Shown: positions 45,601-54,762 of the stretch, one piece after another | Layout: the number at the start of each line of letters is the position of its first letter | Position numbering within the stretch: position 1 is the stretch's first letter | NCBI GenBank assembly: GCA_028282885.1 | Contig: JANQGX010000089.1 | Coordinates: 25,751 to 89,750, forward strand | Reading direction: 5' to 3' | Length of the DNA stretch: 64,000 nucleotides | DNA from: SAR324 cluster bacterium | GTDB lineage: Bacteria > SAR324 > XYD2-FULL-50-16 | Notes under the pieces: model-generated | Told to the model about the DNA's origin: nothing | Seen by the model: only the letters and a program-made list of their open reading frames with translations | Databases searched by the model: none | Translations under genes and position numbers: made by a program

Positions 45601-45988
45601 TGACGACATCACTGATCTCAAACAGAGTGAAAAAAAATATAAAGATTTATTTGAAACCATGACCAACGGGTTTGCCTACCATAAAATCATCACCGATGAA
45701 GAGGGAGTTCCGGTCGATTATCTTTTTCTTGAGATTAATTCAACGTTTGAAAGCATGACAGGGCTTCATAAAAAAGATGTTGTTGGCAGGGAAGTGACCG
45801 AAATAATCCCAAATATCAAGGAAGATGAAATCGACTGGATAGCAAAATATGGTAAAGTTGCCCTCACCGGAGAACCAGCCAGGTTCAAACAGTATTCCAC
45901 AGTGTTGGAGAAATGGTTTTCAATCTCAGCCTACAGCCCTGTCAAGGAATACTTCGCAGTGTTAATCGAGTTGGTCGAAACGACGTAA
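42644..45988 (+). CDS. CheB-CheR fusion with coiled coil and three PAS domains, no kinase domain
   Basis: A 1114-residue protein. A CheB domain (about 25-215) has the triad Ser in 'GIGASAGGLEAI', His in 'VIQHLSPD' and Asp in 'LSGTGSDGTRG'. A CheR domain follows (about 230-490; 'TSFFRDPEAF', 'VPGCSTGEEAYSLAI', 'SCRNLMIYLQ'). A Glu-rich coiled coil with 'NEELQ(A/S)TN(E/Q)EL' repeats (about 665-745) leads to three PAS domains (about 750-855, 860-985, 990-1110). Related proteins usually end in a HisKA_2 kinase. Here the reading frame ends after the last PAS and a separate PAS-HisKA_2 kinase gene follows 200 bases later, so the kinase part may act in trans. Confidence 0.93.
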   Translation: MIPQDPNKNDSDNRLSEISSSNSPSHYVGIGASAGGLEAIEEFFKQMPPRTGLAFVVIQHLSPDYKSLMGELLAKHTEIPIYKAENGMIVETDSIYLIPPKKNLTIFHGKLILTEQDHSQGINLPIDVFLKSLADDQAEKAIAVILSGTGSDGTRGVRAIKESGGMVMVQDEDSAKFDGMPRSASSTGLADFILEPGEMPKQLLSFSKHPYATKSEISDTLLGDDDGLTRLFALLRDKHRIDFTYYKPSTVVRRIERRMTVNQIHELRDYVKYMESYPREITNLYRELLIGVTSFFRDPEAFATLAEKWIPQIISNAKEDQIRFWVPGCSTGEEAYSLAILCQEAQKQLSKSVDIKIFATDIDAEAIQKAATGIYPESITADLSPHLLARYFYKHDDLSFHVSRNIREMVVFANQNIIKDPPFTNISLVSCRNLMIYLQPVLQKKILQLINFSLLPEGILFLGTSETTGEMTDYYEALDHRWKIYCSKGRQNRVIPRTVLGPATDISDRQYIASATRSQTVRFQEEERILDRVLQSIAGHYFTCALVVNENGELLHILGDAGKYLKFPAGRVLNKISKIAIKELSIPLSTGIQRVLKNRKEEQYPRIRLNQDDSTAIIQIRLCPLPGKRNQESLVLVLIDELKEESKESEQPLPAFNLGVEAEQRIYDLEQELQFSKENLQATIEELETSNEELQATNEELLASNEELQSTNQELQSVNEELFTVNAEYQKKILELTESNNDVNNLLSSSDEIKLFLDENLDIRVFNPVAKQIFKLLQSDIGRPFGHISHNLKDMDLMELANKVLKSSEPIRKEVENDLGQTFLMRILPYYVSQQYTSGVSLNFTDITELKKAQEEIKEQIETLKISEAKHRILFESMAQGVVYQDIGGDIVDANDAAQRILGLDLDQMRGRTSMDPQWKSIHEDGSHFPGEEHPAMVALETGEPVNDVIMGIYHPEKQQRRWIKINAVPKKNKANNQPFQVFTTFDDITDLKQSEKKYKDLFETMTNGFAYHKIITDEEGVPVDYLFLEINSTFESMTGLHKKDVVGREVTEIIPNIKEDEIDWIAKYGKVALTGEPARFKQYSTVLEKWFSISAYSPVKEYFAVLIELVETT

Positions 45989-46005
45989 TCGTTTATAGGA
46001 TTACG
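45984..46005 (+). repeat. Small hairpin across the stop codon of the CheB-CheR gene
   Basis: CGTAATC (45984-45990) and GATTACG (45999-46005) form a 7-bp stem that includes the TAA stop. No T-run follows, so this is at most a weak terminator or an RNA-stability hairpin. Confidence 0.3.
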
Positions 46006-46188
46006 CGGATCATTCTCTTGAAGCAATTTGAAGATTTGATTTTGCAGTTTTTTATGGCATACTAAACAAAGCTCTTTTCAGATTGAGAAACAGGTTTGAC
46101 GAAATAGACTGTTCTTCTACTGGTAGTGATCATTGGAATCGGCCGCCATTTCTATTAAAATCAAAACTGGGCACACAAAGAATCAGGT

Positions 46189-47403
46189 ATGTCACCGGAA
46201 AGTGAAAAGTTTAAAAAACTCAGGAAAAAGGCTGAAAAAAGCCTTCAGGTTCGTCCGGTTGAAAACGAATCTGTTGATTTGAATGAAGCGAAGAAGCTGC
46301 TTCATGAACTGCGGGTTCACCAGCTTGAACTGGAAATGCAGAATGATGAGTTGAAACAAACCTATAAGGAACTGGAAAAAGCGAAGGACCGGTATGTATA
46401 CCTGTTTGACAATGCTCCCACCGGATATGTCATTGTCAACTCTGCAGGGATTATCAAGCAAGCCAACAAAACCTTTGCCGATATGATCGGTCAAGATCTG
46501 TTAAACCTGAAGGAAAAGTACTTTACGACGTTGATTGCAGAAGAGCATCTGGCTCACTTTGTTAGCCGATTTAAAGCTTTCTTCAAACAGCCTGATCATA
46601 AAACCATTGACCTTCAACTGACCTTGAAAAAAAACCCACCTGTCTGGGTTTCGCTGGAAGCCAATCGCCCGGTGGATCAAAATCACTATTTTGATGAAGA
46701 AAACCTGCTATTATCGGTCGTTGACATCAACCAGAGAAAAGCTGATGAAGAGCAGATAGAAAGATCTCTGAAAGAGAAGACCACACTTCTGCAGGAAATC
46801 CATCATCGGGTTAAAAACAATATGCAGGTCATTTCCAGCATTTTGAGTCTGCAAAAATTATCAACCGAAGACGAAAACGCCAGGACGGTACTCCGGGACA
46901 GCCAGATGCGGGTACAGGCGATGGCTTTCATTCATGAATCCCTGTACAATGCTGATAATCTTCATGAAGTAAATCTGCAGCACCACCTGGGTCGATTGGT
47001 GAGTAACATTCAATCACACTACTCCAATATAGATAGTCCGATTAATATTGAAATCCAAATCGAACAGATTACTATTGATGTCAAACAGGCCACCCCTCTA
47101 GGCATGATTATAAACGAGCTTGTTTCCAACTGTTTTAAACACGCCTTCCACAAGGATCGATCCCGTGAAGTAAAAATCGAATTAATCCGCAAGAAAGGGA
47201 ACGTTATCAACCTGATCGTCGCTGATAATGGGATCGGTGTTCCTCACGATTTCAGTCTGGAGCGATCCGCAAATCTGGGCCTCAGACTTGTCAAGATTCT
47301 GGTCGAAGAACAGCTTGATGGGATCCTGACAGTGACCGGTAATGAAGGAGCCCGATTTGACATCCAATTCAAGGACATGCGTTCAGAGAACCCTGAATGG
47401 TGA
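46189..47403 (+). CDS. PAS-HisKA_2-HATPase histidine kinase, soluble
   Basis: A 404-residue protein. A charged coiled coil (about 25-65; 'LHELRVHQLELEMQNDELKQ') precedes a PAS domain (about 68-185). HisKA_2 follows ('LLQEIHHRVKNNMQVISSIL', about 200) and an HATPase with 'LVSNCFKHAF' and 'DNGIGVPHD'. The N-terminal coiled coil is nearly the same as that of the next kinase (47742), so the two share ancestry at that end. There is no membrane segment. It may take its signal from the CheB-CheR-PAS protein encoded just before. Confidence 0.93.
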   Translation: MSPESEKFKKLRKKAEKSLQVRPVENESVDLNEAKKLLHELRVHQLELEMQNDELKQTYKELEKAKDRYVYLFDNAPTGYVIVNSAGIIKQANKTFADMIGQDLLNLKEKYFTTLIAEEHLAHFVSRFKAFFKQPDHKTIDLQLTLKKNPPVWVSLEANRPVDQNHYFDEENLLLSVVDINQRKADEEQIERSLKEKTTLLQEIHHRVKNNMQVISSILSLQKLSTEDENARTVLRDSQMRVQAMAFIHESLYNADNLHEVNLQHHLGRLVSNIQSHYSNIDSPINIEIQIEQITIDVKQATPLGMIINELVSNCFKHAFHKDRSREVKIELIRKKGNVINLIVADNGIGVPHDFSLERSANLGLRLVKILVEEQLDGILTVTGNEGARFDIQFKDMRSENPEW

Positions 47404-47504
47404 GAGTATCGGGACTGGGAACCCCATGAACCGCACTTGCACTCGCAATCATCGAAAGAAAAACCTAACGATTTGGAATATATTGCAAAAAGAGGACAAC
47501 AACG

Positions 47505-47666
47505 ATGCCATGTAAAAATTTCACTGTTTCAGAACCAAAGATGACCAATCCTTCGATATACCCTGAAAAGACTCAAGCACTGGACAAATCGGTACTGCTG
47601 ATGGCTCTTGATTTTCGTGCTGTATTCAGATTGACAATCAAATTGAACGAACAGCTCAACGATTAA
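47505..47666 (+). CDS. Possible small protein of 53 residues
   Basis: An ATG at 47505 follows AGAGGA (47491-47496) by 8 bases and opens a 54-codon frame ending in TAA at 47664-47666. The product begins 'MPCKNFTVSEPKMTNPSIYP' and ends in a short helix-like part ('MALDFRAVFRLTIKLNEQ'). It lies in the 338-base gap between two kinase genes on the same strand. No family recognised. Confidence 0.3.
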   Translation: MPCKNFTVSEPKMTNPSIYPEKTQALDKSVLLMALDFRAVFRLTIKLNEQLND

Positions 47667-47741
47667 ATCCAGTCCAATCAGAACATCTGGTATTTCTATA
47701 AACAACAACATAACAATTCCACTTTTGCTATAGCCACTAAA

Positions 47742-50700
47742 ATGAGTGAAGGTCAAAATTATAACGAAATACTTCGTAAGAGAGCGGAGAAACAGATCAA
47801 CAGAGACGAAACCGAAATAGACGACCTCGACCGTGAAGAGCTGAAGAAAAGGCTGCACGAACTCAAGGTCTTTCAAGCTGAACTTGAACTCCAGAATGAA
47901 GAGCTCCGTCAGACCCAAATTGAACTGATCAATGCAAAAGATCACTATTCCGACCTGTATCACAAGGCCCCCGTCGGTCACATTACAATAGATAGCCAGG
48001 GAGTGGTGAATGAAGTCAATTCATCCTTTGTGGAACTGATTGGCAAACCGTTGGAAAAAATAACCGGTTCCCATTTCTTTCGATACGTTAAAAGCTTAGA
48101 TCAAGCGAGATACCTTGGTTGGTTTGATGGATTAAGCAAAAGAAAGGGAAGCGATTACCTGGAGCTTAATCTCGATCATGAGACCCAGCCGGAATTGCGT
48201 GTGCAAATATATGGCAGATGCATAGAAACTAGCTCTCATGATTTGCCAGTAACGCCCAAATCACCTGATGTAATGCTGACCGTTATCGATGTGACGGAAA
48301 AATGGCTCTGGCATCGAGAACTGGAAAGAACAAACAACTATCTGAACCGTGCCATTGAGACTGGAAATCTGGCTTGGTGGCATATGGACGCTAAAACGGG
48401 GATCGTTCATTTCCACCGTAAAAAAACCGATATGCTGAAATACCCGTATGAAGAGTTCGAAGGAAAAACCTACCACGTCTTTACTGATCTCCTTCATCCG
48501 GAAGATGAACCCGTCGCCGTACAAGCCATGCGAGATCATCTCGAAGGAAAAAAAACCGTTTATGAAGTTGAATATCGAATCAAGTCAAGCGATGGCCAGT
48601 ATTACTGGTTTCGTGATTTCGGGAAAATCTCCGAATACTCAGATGACGGCGTTCCCCTTAGTCTGACAGGTATTGTCATCGACATCACCAGTCAGAAAAA
48701 AAGCCAGCAGATTTTGGAAGAGAGCGAACGAAAATACAGGCTCCTGGCAGAAAACACCAAGGATCTGGTCTGTCTCCATGAACCGAACGGATCTTATCTC
48801 TATATTAGCCCATCTGTAGAAGCTATGACCGGATTTACGCCGGAAGAACTCATCGGTCGAAACGCTTATGAATTTTTTCATGAAGCGGATATTGAAAGAA
48901 TCAGGAAGGAATCCTATGAGGCCAGTCTTGAGAATCGGCAGATTGACAGCATCGCTTACCGCTTTCGGAAAAAAGACGGCAGTTATCTCTGGATGGAAAC
49001 CAGCACTATCCCGATTCTGGATCCATCAGGAACAGTTGCTCAATTGGTGACTTCATCCAGAGACTATACGGTTCGCAAAGCAATGATGGACTCATTGAGC
49101 ACGGAACGCTCCTTGCTTAATGCCACTTTTGATGCAATTCGGGGTGGTATCATTATTATCGATAACAATCTCAGAATCATTAAAATCAATAAAACCATGC
49201 AGGAATGGTCGGGAAATGAACTTATAGGTCTTCAATGCAGAGATGCTTTTCCCGATTGCCCCGGTTCCTGCGAAAACTGTCAGACACAGCAGGTCATGCA
49301 GAACCGGGAATACAGGCATAGAATTCTGCATTTTACCGCACAAAAGGGAGATGACAAAGTTCTGCATCTTCATAGTTACCCGCTGGTCGATGGAGAAACA
49401 GTTACCGGAGTTGTGCAGTTTGCCGATGATATCACCGAAGTTACCAGAATTCAAAAAGACCTGGAAAAAAGCGAGCATCGCTGGCGAACCGTCTTCGAAA
49501 AGTCAAAGGAAGGGATTGTCATGGCGGATCAGGAAACCGCTCATTTTCAATACGCCAATGCGGCATGGTCGGAACTGACCGGCTATGATCAATCAGATCT
49601 CACAAATCTGACGATTACTGATATTCATCCGATTGAAAACGCTAAAGAAAACAGGGAATTATTTGTCAAAGCCGCTAACGGTGAAATTGATCATCTGCCT
49701 GAAATTCAAATCAAACGCAAAGATGGTGAGCTCTGTTGGGTAGAACTGTCCACCTACCCCATCACGCTGGAAAATCAGAACTACCTGGTAGGCGCTTTCC
49801 GCGACATCACTGATAGAAAACTCACCAGAGATGCTTTGAAAAAGAGTGAAGCGCTCTCCCGTTTCATTCTTGACAGCTCACCGGACTCCATGTTCATCAT
49901 TGATCGCCAGACAATGCAGTTTGTCGATTGCAACAAGGAGGCCTGCCACTCACTGGGATTAACACGTGAAGAGATGCTCGCCAAAGGTCTTCATGATATT
50001 GAACCGAATTACACCAAAGATGAACTGGCTGCTGTTTTTGATGAGATCATTGATTGTTCTTCCCGTAGCGGACGCATCGAAACCATACACATAAAGAAGG
50101 ACGGCAGCACCCTGCCCGTCGAAATCTTTATAGGGGCCGCACGTCACGACGATCGAGTCCTCTTGGTTGCATCAGCACGTGATATCACGGATCGGCTTCA
50201 GGCCGTCTCAGCTCTCAAAGAGAGTGAAGAGAGATACGCCATGGCTCAGGATGTCGCCAAGGTGGGAAGTTGGGAGTGGATAATCGAATCCGGCTCGGTT
50301 TTCTGGAGCGAGGAAGCTTACAGAATCTTTGGACAAGACAAAGAGACGTTTGAGGTCACTTACGAATCTTATATGGAATGCCTGCATCCGGATGACAGGA
50401 TTATCATTAGCGACAGCGTTGAGAAACGCTTATCCGGAGAAGGAGAATATGATGTGGAGCATCGTATCATTCTTCCTGACGGTAGCATTCGCTGGGTAGC
50501 ATCCAAAGGGGGCCTGGCACTGGACGAACAGGGAAATCCTGAACGCATGGTGGGTATTGTGCAGGACATTACCGATAAAAAACAGGGTGAACAAAGAATG
50601 CGATTGCTCTCCTACGTGGTTGAGCATAGCCCGTTTCTGATTATTTTGACTGATCCGAAGGGAGATATTGAGTATGTCAACCCGAAATTCACTGAAATCA

Positions 50701-52124
50701 CCGGCTATTCAGCAGAAGAGGCATTAGGTAAAAACCCGAGGATCCTGAAGTCAGGCATCAAAAAATCCGAAGAATACAAAGAGATGTGGCAAACGATCAC
50801 ATCAGGTCGTGAATGGCGAGGTGAAGTCTATAACAAGAAAAAGGATGGAAGTTTCTATTGGGCCCAGGTTTCCATCGCCTCCATCTCTTCAGGAAACAGG
50901 AAAATTTCCCACTATATCGGTATCCAGGAAGATATAACAGACCGCAAACTGATGGAGATGGAACTGATTAAGGCAAAAGAACAGGCAGAAAAAGCCAATC
51001 AGGCCAAATCCACTTTCCTGGCCAGCATGAGTCATGAGTTGCGAACACCCCTGAACTCCATACTGGGTTTCTCACAAATCCTCAGAAATAATCGAAACCA
51101 GACCCTGTCCGACAAAGAACTCACCTATGTCTCCAATATACTTATCTCGGGTCAACTGTTGCTGGAACTGATTAACGATGTTCTGGATCTCTCCAAAATC
51201 GAATCCGGTAAGTTCGATATCTCTCTTGAGCCTGTCTCTTTAAAAACCGTTGTTGCCGAGGCGTTTGATCAGGTTGGATCCCTGGCGGCCAAACACGAGG
51301 TTAAAGTCATTATAGACAAAAACACCCCGGATGAGTTTGTGCAAGTCGATAACAGGGGGATTAAACAGGTCCTGATCAATCTCCTCTCCAATGCCATCAA
51401 GTACAATAAAAAAGGTGGCGAAGTACGAATCGTCGGCTCTTTGCCCAATCCTGATCAGATCATTGTTGCTGTTTCCGATACAGGCCCGGGAATAACCGAG
51501 GAGAAGCTGGAACTGCTGTTCCAGCCTTTTAATCGCTTGGGTGCAGAATCTACCAATATTGAAGGAACAGGAATCGGGTTAACCATCACCAAGCGCCTCA
51601 TTGAAATGATGAAAGGTGAAATCACGGTTGAAAGCGAACCGGGAAAAGGAAGTGCTTTCCAATTACTGTTACAGCGAGCTGAAAACCCGGGAATAGTGAC
51701 AAAAGAGAAAGCAGCCCAACCGGATGAAACCGCTGGGCCTCGTCTCCAAGTGAAAAGAACCGTGCTCTATGTTGAAGATAATACGGTCAATTTGAAACTA
51801 ATGGAAAGTATCCTGGGATCATTTCAGAACCTTAAGCTGATATCCGCTTCCAATGCCGAAGAAGGTATAGCAAAGGCCAAATCTCATAAACCGGATGTTG
51901 TCCTGATGGATATTAATTTACCCGGAATGGATGGATTCAAAGCCCTGCAAACGCTTAAGGAATCAGCAGAAACAAATAAAATTCCTGTTATTGCTGTGAC
52001 AGCCAATGCTATGGTTGGGGATTCTGAAAAGGCGATTGAAGCGGGTTTCTACGACTACATCACCAAACCGATACAGGTCGGACGCTTCAAAGAAATCATC
52101 GGAAAGTTGCTGTTTGATTTTTAA
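47742..52124 (+). CDS. Hybrid histidine kinase with eight PAS domains, HisKA-HATPase-REC
   Basis: A 1460-residue soluble protein. After an N-terminal coiled coil come eight PAS/PAC units at roughly 65-190, 200-320, 330-450, 455-575, 585-700, 710-825, 830-955 and 960-1080, most ending in D-I-T-D-(R/K). The fourth PAS has a Cys cluster ('CRDAFPDCPGSCENCQ', four Cys), which is rare in PAS domains and could bind a metal or respond to redox. HisKA ('MSHELRTPLNSILG', His near 1098), HATPase ('LLSNAIKYNKKGG', 'DTGPGI', 'GTGIGLTI') and a canonical receiver ('YVEDNTVNLKLM', 'VLMDINLPGMDG', 'YITKPI') complete it. The REC-HD-GYP gene lies 51 bases downstream and is the likely target. Confidence 0.94.
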   Translation: MSEGQNYNEILRKRAEKQINRDETEIDDLDREELKKRLHELKVFQAELELQNEELRQTQIELINAKDHYSDLYHKAPVGHITIDSQGVVNEVNSSFVELIGKPLEKITGSHFFRYVKSLDQARYLGWFDGLSKRKGSDYLELNLDHETQPELRVQIYGRCIETSSHDLPVTPKSPDVMLTVIDVTEKWLWHRELERTNNYLNRAIETGNLAWWHMDAKTGIVHFHRKKTDMLKYPYEEFEGKTYHVFTDLLHPEDEPVAVQAMRDHLEGKKTVYEVEYRIKSSDGQYYWFRDFGKISEYSDDGVPLSLTGIVIDITSQKKSQQILEESERKYRLLAENTKDLVCLHEPNGSYLYISPSVEAMTGFTPEELIGRNAYEFFHEADIERIRKESYEASLENRQIDSIAYRFRKKDGSYLWMETSTIPILDPSGTVAQLVTSSRDYTVRKAMMDSLSTERSLLNATFDAIRGGIIIIDNNLRIIKINKTMQEWSGNELIGLQCRDAFPDCPGSCENCQTQQVMQNREYRHRILHFTAQKGDDKVLHLHSYPLVDGETVTGVVQFADDITEVTRIQKDLEKSEHRWRTVFEKSKEGIVMADQETAHFQYANAAWSELTGYDQSDLTNLTITDIHPIENAKENRELFVKAANGEIDHLPEIQIKRKDGELCWVELSTYPITLENQNYLVGAFRDITDRKLTRDALKKSEALSRFILDSSPDSMFIIDRQTMQFVDCNKEACHSLGLTREEMLAKGLHDIEPNYTKDELAAVFDEIIDCSSRSGRIETIHIKKDGSTLPVEIFIGAARHDDRVLLVASARDITDRLQAVSALKESEERYAMAQDVAKVGSWEWIIESGSVFWSEEAYRIFGQDKETFEVTYESYMECLHPDDRIIISDSVEKRLSGEGEYDVEHRIILPDGSIRWVASKGGLALDEQGNPERMVGIVQDITDKKQGEQRMRLLSYVVEHSPFLIILTDPKGDIEYVNPKFTEITGYSAEEALGKNPRILKSGIKKSEEYKEMWQTITSGREWRGEVYNKKKDGSFYWAQVSIASISSGNRKISHYIGIQEDITDRKLMEMELIKAKEQAEKANQAKSTFLASMSHELRTPLNSILGFSQILRNNRNQTLSDKELTYVSNILISGQLLLELINDVLDLSKIESGKFDISLEPVSLKTVVAEAFDQVGSLAAKHEVKVIIDKNTPDEFVQVDNRGIKQVLINLLSNAIKYNKKGGEVRIVGSLPNPDQIIVAVSDTGPGITEEKLELLFQPFNRLGAESTNIEGTGIGLTITKRLIEMMKGEITVESEPGKGSAFQLLLQRAENPGIVTKEKAAQPDETAGPRLQVKRTVLYVEDNTVNLKLMESILGSFQNLKLISASNAEEGIAKAKSHKPDVVLMDINLPGMDGFKALQTLKESAETNKIPVIAVTANAMVGDSEKAIEAGFYDYITKPIQVGRFKEIIGKLLFDF

Positions 52125-52175
52125 CGAATAGTTAGTGTTCCGGATATCTGGCTCAATTGAATGAAACAATAACTA

Positions 52176-53249
52176 ATGGATTCAATACAAAAGTCTCGAA
52201 TTCTCGTCATTGATGACAAAAAGCAGAATGTCGCCCTCCTCGAGGACCTGCTAATGGATGCAGGGTATTCCAATATTGTCGGCTCAACGGACTCCAGAGA
52301 TGCTTTGGATCTCTACAAGGGGTTCGAACCGGACATTGTGCTTCTCGATTTGAACATGCCCTATTTTGATGGATTCCAGGTAATGAAGCAGCTACAGGAA
52401 CTGGAAAAGGATGAATATGCTCCGGTATTGGTCCTGACAGCGATGAAGGAGGAGGATGTCAGGTTAAAGGCCTTAGGCTCTGGTGCAAAAGATTTTATTT
52501 CAAAACCGTTTAACAGAACGGAAGTCCTGCTCCGTATTCAAAATATGCTCGAAGTTCGCTTGCTAAACCGCAAGGTGAAAGAACAGAACAAGCTGCTTGA
52601 AAATCAAAACACTATCCTCGAAGAAAAAGTCCGGGACAGAACCCTTGAGCTAAAAGAGACCAGGTTGGAAGTCATTAACCGGTTGGGAAGAGCAGCAGAA
52701 TACCGCGATAACGAAACCGGGTTGCATATCATCAGGATGAGCAAAATGAGCAAAATCCTGGCTTTGGCTTCAGGCATACCAGATGATGAAGCGGACATTA
52801 TCCTTCATGCCAGTCCCATGCATGACATCGGAAAAATCGGCATACCCGATCGGATTCTCCTAAAACCGGGAAAACTCAATGATGAAGAATGGGAGATCAT
52901 GAAGACCCATACCACCATTGGAGAAAAGATTCTTGAAGGTCACCCCTCACAGCTCTTGAAAACAGCCAGGGAAATCGCTGTTTCTCATCATGAGAAATGG
53001 GATGGATCGGGCTACCCCAAAGGAATTGAAAAGGATCAAATCCCTGTTTCGGGTCGGATCTGTGCTTTGGCTGATGTTTTCGACGCTTTAACTTCGGTAC
53101 GCCCCTACAAAGCTGCCTGGTCTGTGGAAGATGCCGTGGAAGAGATTCGCAAAGGGGCGGGTAAAAGCTTTGACCCCGATTTGGTGGAGATTCTGATCAA
53201 CGAAATCCCCCAAATGAAGCAGATCAAAGATCAATACCGGGAGCCGTAA
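52176..53249 (+). CDS. REC-HD-GYP cyclic-di-GMP phosphodiesterase (RpfG-like)
   Basis: The 357-residue protein has a receiver (about 8-125: 'LVIDDKKQNVALL', 'VLLDLNMPYFDG', 'DFISKPF'), a coiled coil and an HD-GYP domain (about 165-350). The metal ligands are visible in 'ASPMHDIGKIGIPD', 'MKTHTTIGEKIL', 'VSHHEKWDGSGYPKGI' and 'ALADVFDALTS'. HD-GYP enzymes hydrolyse cyclic-di-GMP to GMP. The receiver probably takes phosphate from the eight-PAS kinase encoded just upstream, so this pair would convert PAS signals into lower c-di-GMP. It is convergent with the AI-2E-type permease gene. Confidence 0.95.
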   Translation: MDSIQKSRILVIDDKKQNVALLEDLLMDAGYSNIVGSTDSRDALDLYKGFEPDIVLLDLNMPYFDGFQVMKQLQELEKDEYAPVLVLTAMKEEDVRLKALGSGAKDFISKPFNRTEVLLRIQNMLEVRLLNRKVKEQNKLLENQNTILEEKVRDRTLELKETRLEVINRLGRAAEYRDNETGLHIIRMSKMSKILALASGIPDDEADIILHASPMHDIGKIGIPDRILLKPGKLNDEEWEIMKTHTTIGEKILEGHPSQLLKTAREIAVSHHEKWDGSGYPKGIEKDQIPVSGRICALADVFDALTSVRPYKAAWSVEDAVEEIRKGAGKSFDPDLVEILINEIPQMKQIKDQYREP

Positions 53250-53375
53250 AAACAGTTGATCCTGAAAAGCCGGCGACATCCGGCACTCCGAGATGGTTCA
53301 TGTCCCGGTTTGATCGGCAGACAGCCATATCCCCATTGCCAGTTCCAGCCCCTGAATACAACGAAGCTCGGGGCC

Positions 53376-54644
53376 CTACTTTTCTTTAATCATTTTAATA
53401 TAATCGCGGACGAACATTGCCACAGCTGTGGTGACAGGCACAGCTATGATTGCACCTATGATACCGAGGAAATGCCAACCAATAATCAAAACCATCATCA
53501 CAATAATGGGGGATAGTCCAACAACGCGTTTCATTACCGTTGGCACCAGAATGTTTCCCTCAACCGTCTGAATAACAACATAAAAAATCAGCAGCTTAAG
53601 CACAACGATCCAGGATATGCCAAAGGCGATTGGCAGCGAAAAAGCCAGGAAAATGAGCGGGCCGATATAGGGGATCATCTCACCGATCCCCATGATTAAA
53701 GCAAGGGTTAAAGCATATTTCTCCATACCGATGGCAATCAGGCTGACAAAGGTCAACACAAACATAATCAGTGCCAGCAGGAATGTACCGCGTAACCAGG
53801 CACCCATTTGATCCTGAATATCCTTGATTCGAGTCGTGATAAATGAACTATAGCGTTTGGGAAAGAGAGACTGAAAGAAATCATAAAGGTTGTTTCGATC
53901 CACCACCATAAAAAACACCAGGAAGAAAACCAATACCAGGCTAAAGAAAAACTCGGCTATGGTGACAGTGACTGAGGTAACCCCAGCACCAACTGCACCA
54001 ACAGTTGTACCCACGCCACTGGCCAAATCTTTTATCTGTTCGGTGAAGTTGGAGAAGTTATCGATTAATTGGGTAAATGCCACCTCAATATTGATTGACT
54101 GAACTCCGGTTTGAACATAAGTACGAATTGTTTCCGGCAGAAACTCCAGTCCCTCACCGGATTGGATATTTCGAAACAATTCTTGAAAATACTGTCCAAG
54201 ACTGGTGGCGATCAAAGCAACCTGTTCGATTATAATAGGAACGGCTGAACCAATAACAACCACGAAAATGCTGAAGAACAGCAATAGAATTAAAATAACT
54301 CCTATCGAACGAGGAATTCGACGTTTCTCCAACCAATCGACAAATGGTTCCAAAGCAGAAGAGAAAAAGATGGATATAAAAAACAGAACCAACAGGTTGC
54401 GAATCTCATAAAGAAAATAGCCCAAAACGAGAATTGATAAAATAACCAGTGTCGATTTAGCAACCGACTTGGCGGAGACATGCACTGTCTGAACAATCTC
54501 CGTTTTATTCACCTCCTCCATCTCTTCAATATCATCCGTTTCGGGAAAGGTCAGTTTCTCAATCTTCTTTTTTTGGTGAAGCTCTTCCTGTATTTGCTGC
54601 AGCTTTTGCAAAAGCTCCTTGGTTCTATCGATAAATGTCGGCAT
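53376..54644 (-). CDS. AI-2E family (PerM/YdiK-type) membrane transporter
   Basis: A 422-residue protein with a long charged cytoplasmic N terminus (about 65 residues) and then about eight hydrophobic segments. The layout is that of the AI-2E/PF01594 family: paired N-terminal helices ('LFFISIFFSSALEPFVDWLE'), a central amphipathic part, 'AWLRGTFLLALIMFVLTF', 'GIGEMIPYIGPLIFL' and 'VVGLSPIIVMMVLIIGWHF'. Substrates vary or are unknown; some members export autoinducer-2 or exchange Na+ and H+. No quorum gene is nearby. An inverted repeat at 54734-54762, about 90 bases upstream, could be its operator. Confidence 0.93.
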   Translation of the reverse strand: MPTFIDRTKELLQKLQQIQEELHQKKKIEKLTFPETDDIEEMEEVNKTEIVQTVHVSAKSVAKSTLVILSILVLGYFLYEIRNLLVLFFISIFFSSALEPFVDWLEKRRIPRSIGVILILLLFFSIFVVVIGSAVPIIIEQVALIATSLGQYFQELFRNIQSGEGLEFLPETIRTYVQTGVQSINIEVAFTQLIDNFSNFTEQIKDLASGVGTTVGAVGAGVTSVTVTIAEFFFSLVLVFFLVFFMVVDRNNLYDFFQSLFPKRYSSFITTRIKDIQDQMGAWLRGTFLLALIMFVLTFVSLIAIGMEKYALTLALIMGIGEMIPYIGPLIFLAFSLPIAFGISWIVVLKLLIFYVVIQTVEGNILVPTVMKRVVGLSPIIVMMVLIIGWHFLGIIGAIIAVPVTTAVAMFVRDYIKMIKEK

Positions 54645-54733
54645 GGATCAGTCTCTTTTTGATATTCTTATGTGAAATTAGAGAAATCTGTTTAGTCTTT
54701 TTCACCTCTAATACTCGGAAGACCTCCTTTAAA

Positions 54734-54762
54734 TTTGACTGATGTTCCCGTATTCAGTCAAA
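54734..54762. repeat. 9-bp perfect inverted repeat upstream of the permease gene
   Basis: TTTGACTGA (54734-54742) and TCAGTCAAA (54754-54762) with an 11-base spacer. The symmetry and position suggest a dimeric repressor or activator site; the protein is unknown. Confidence 0.45.
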
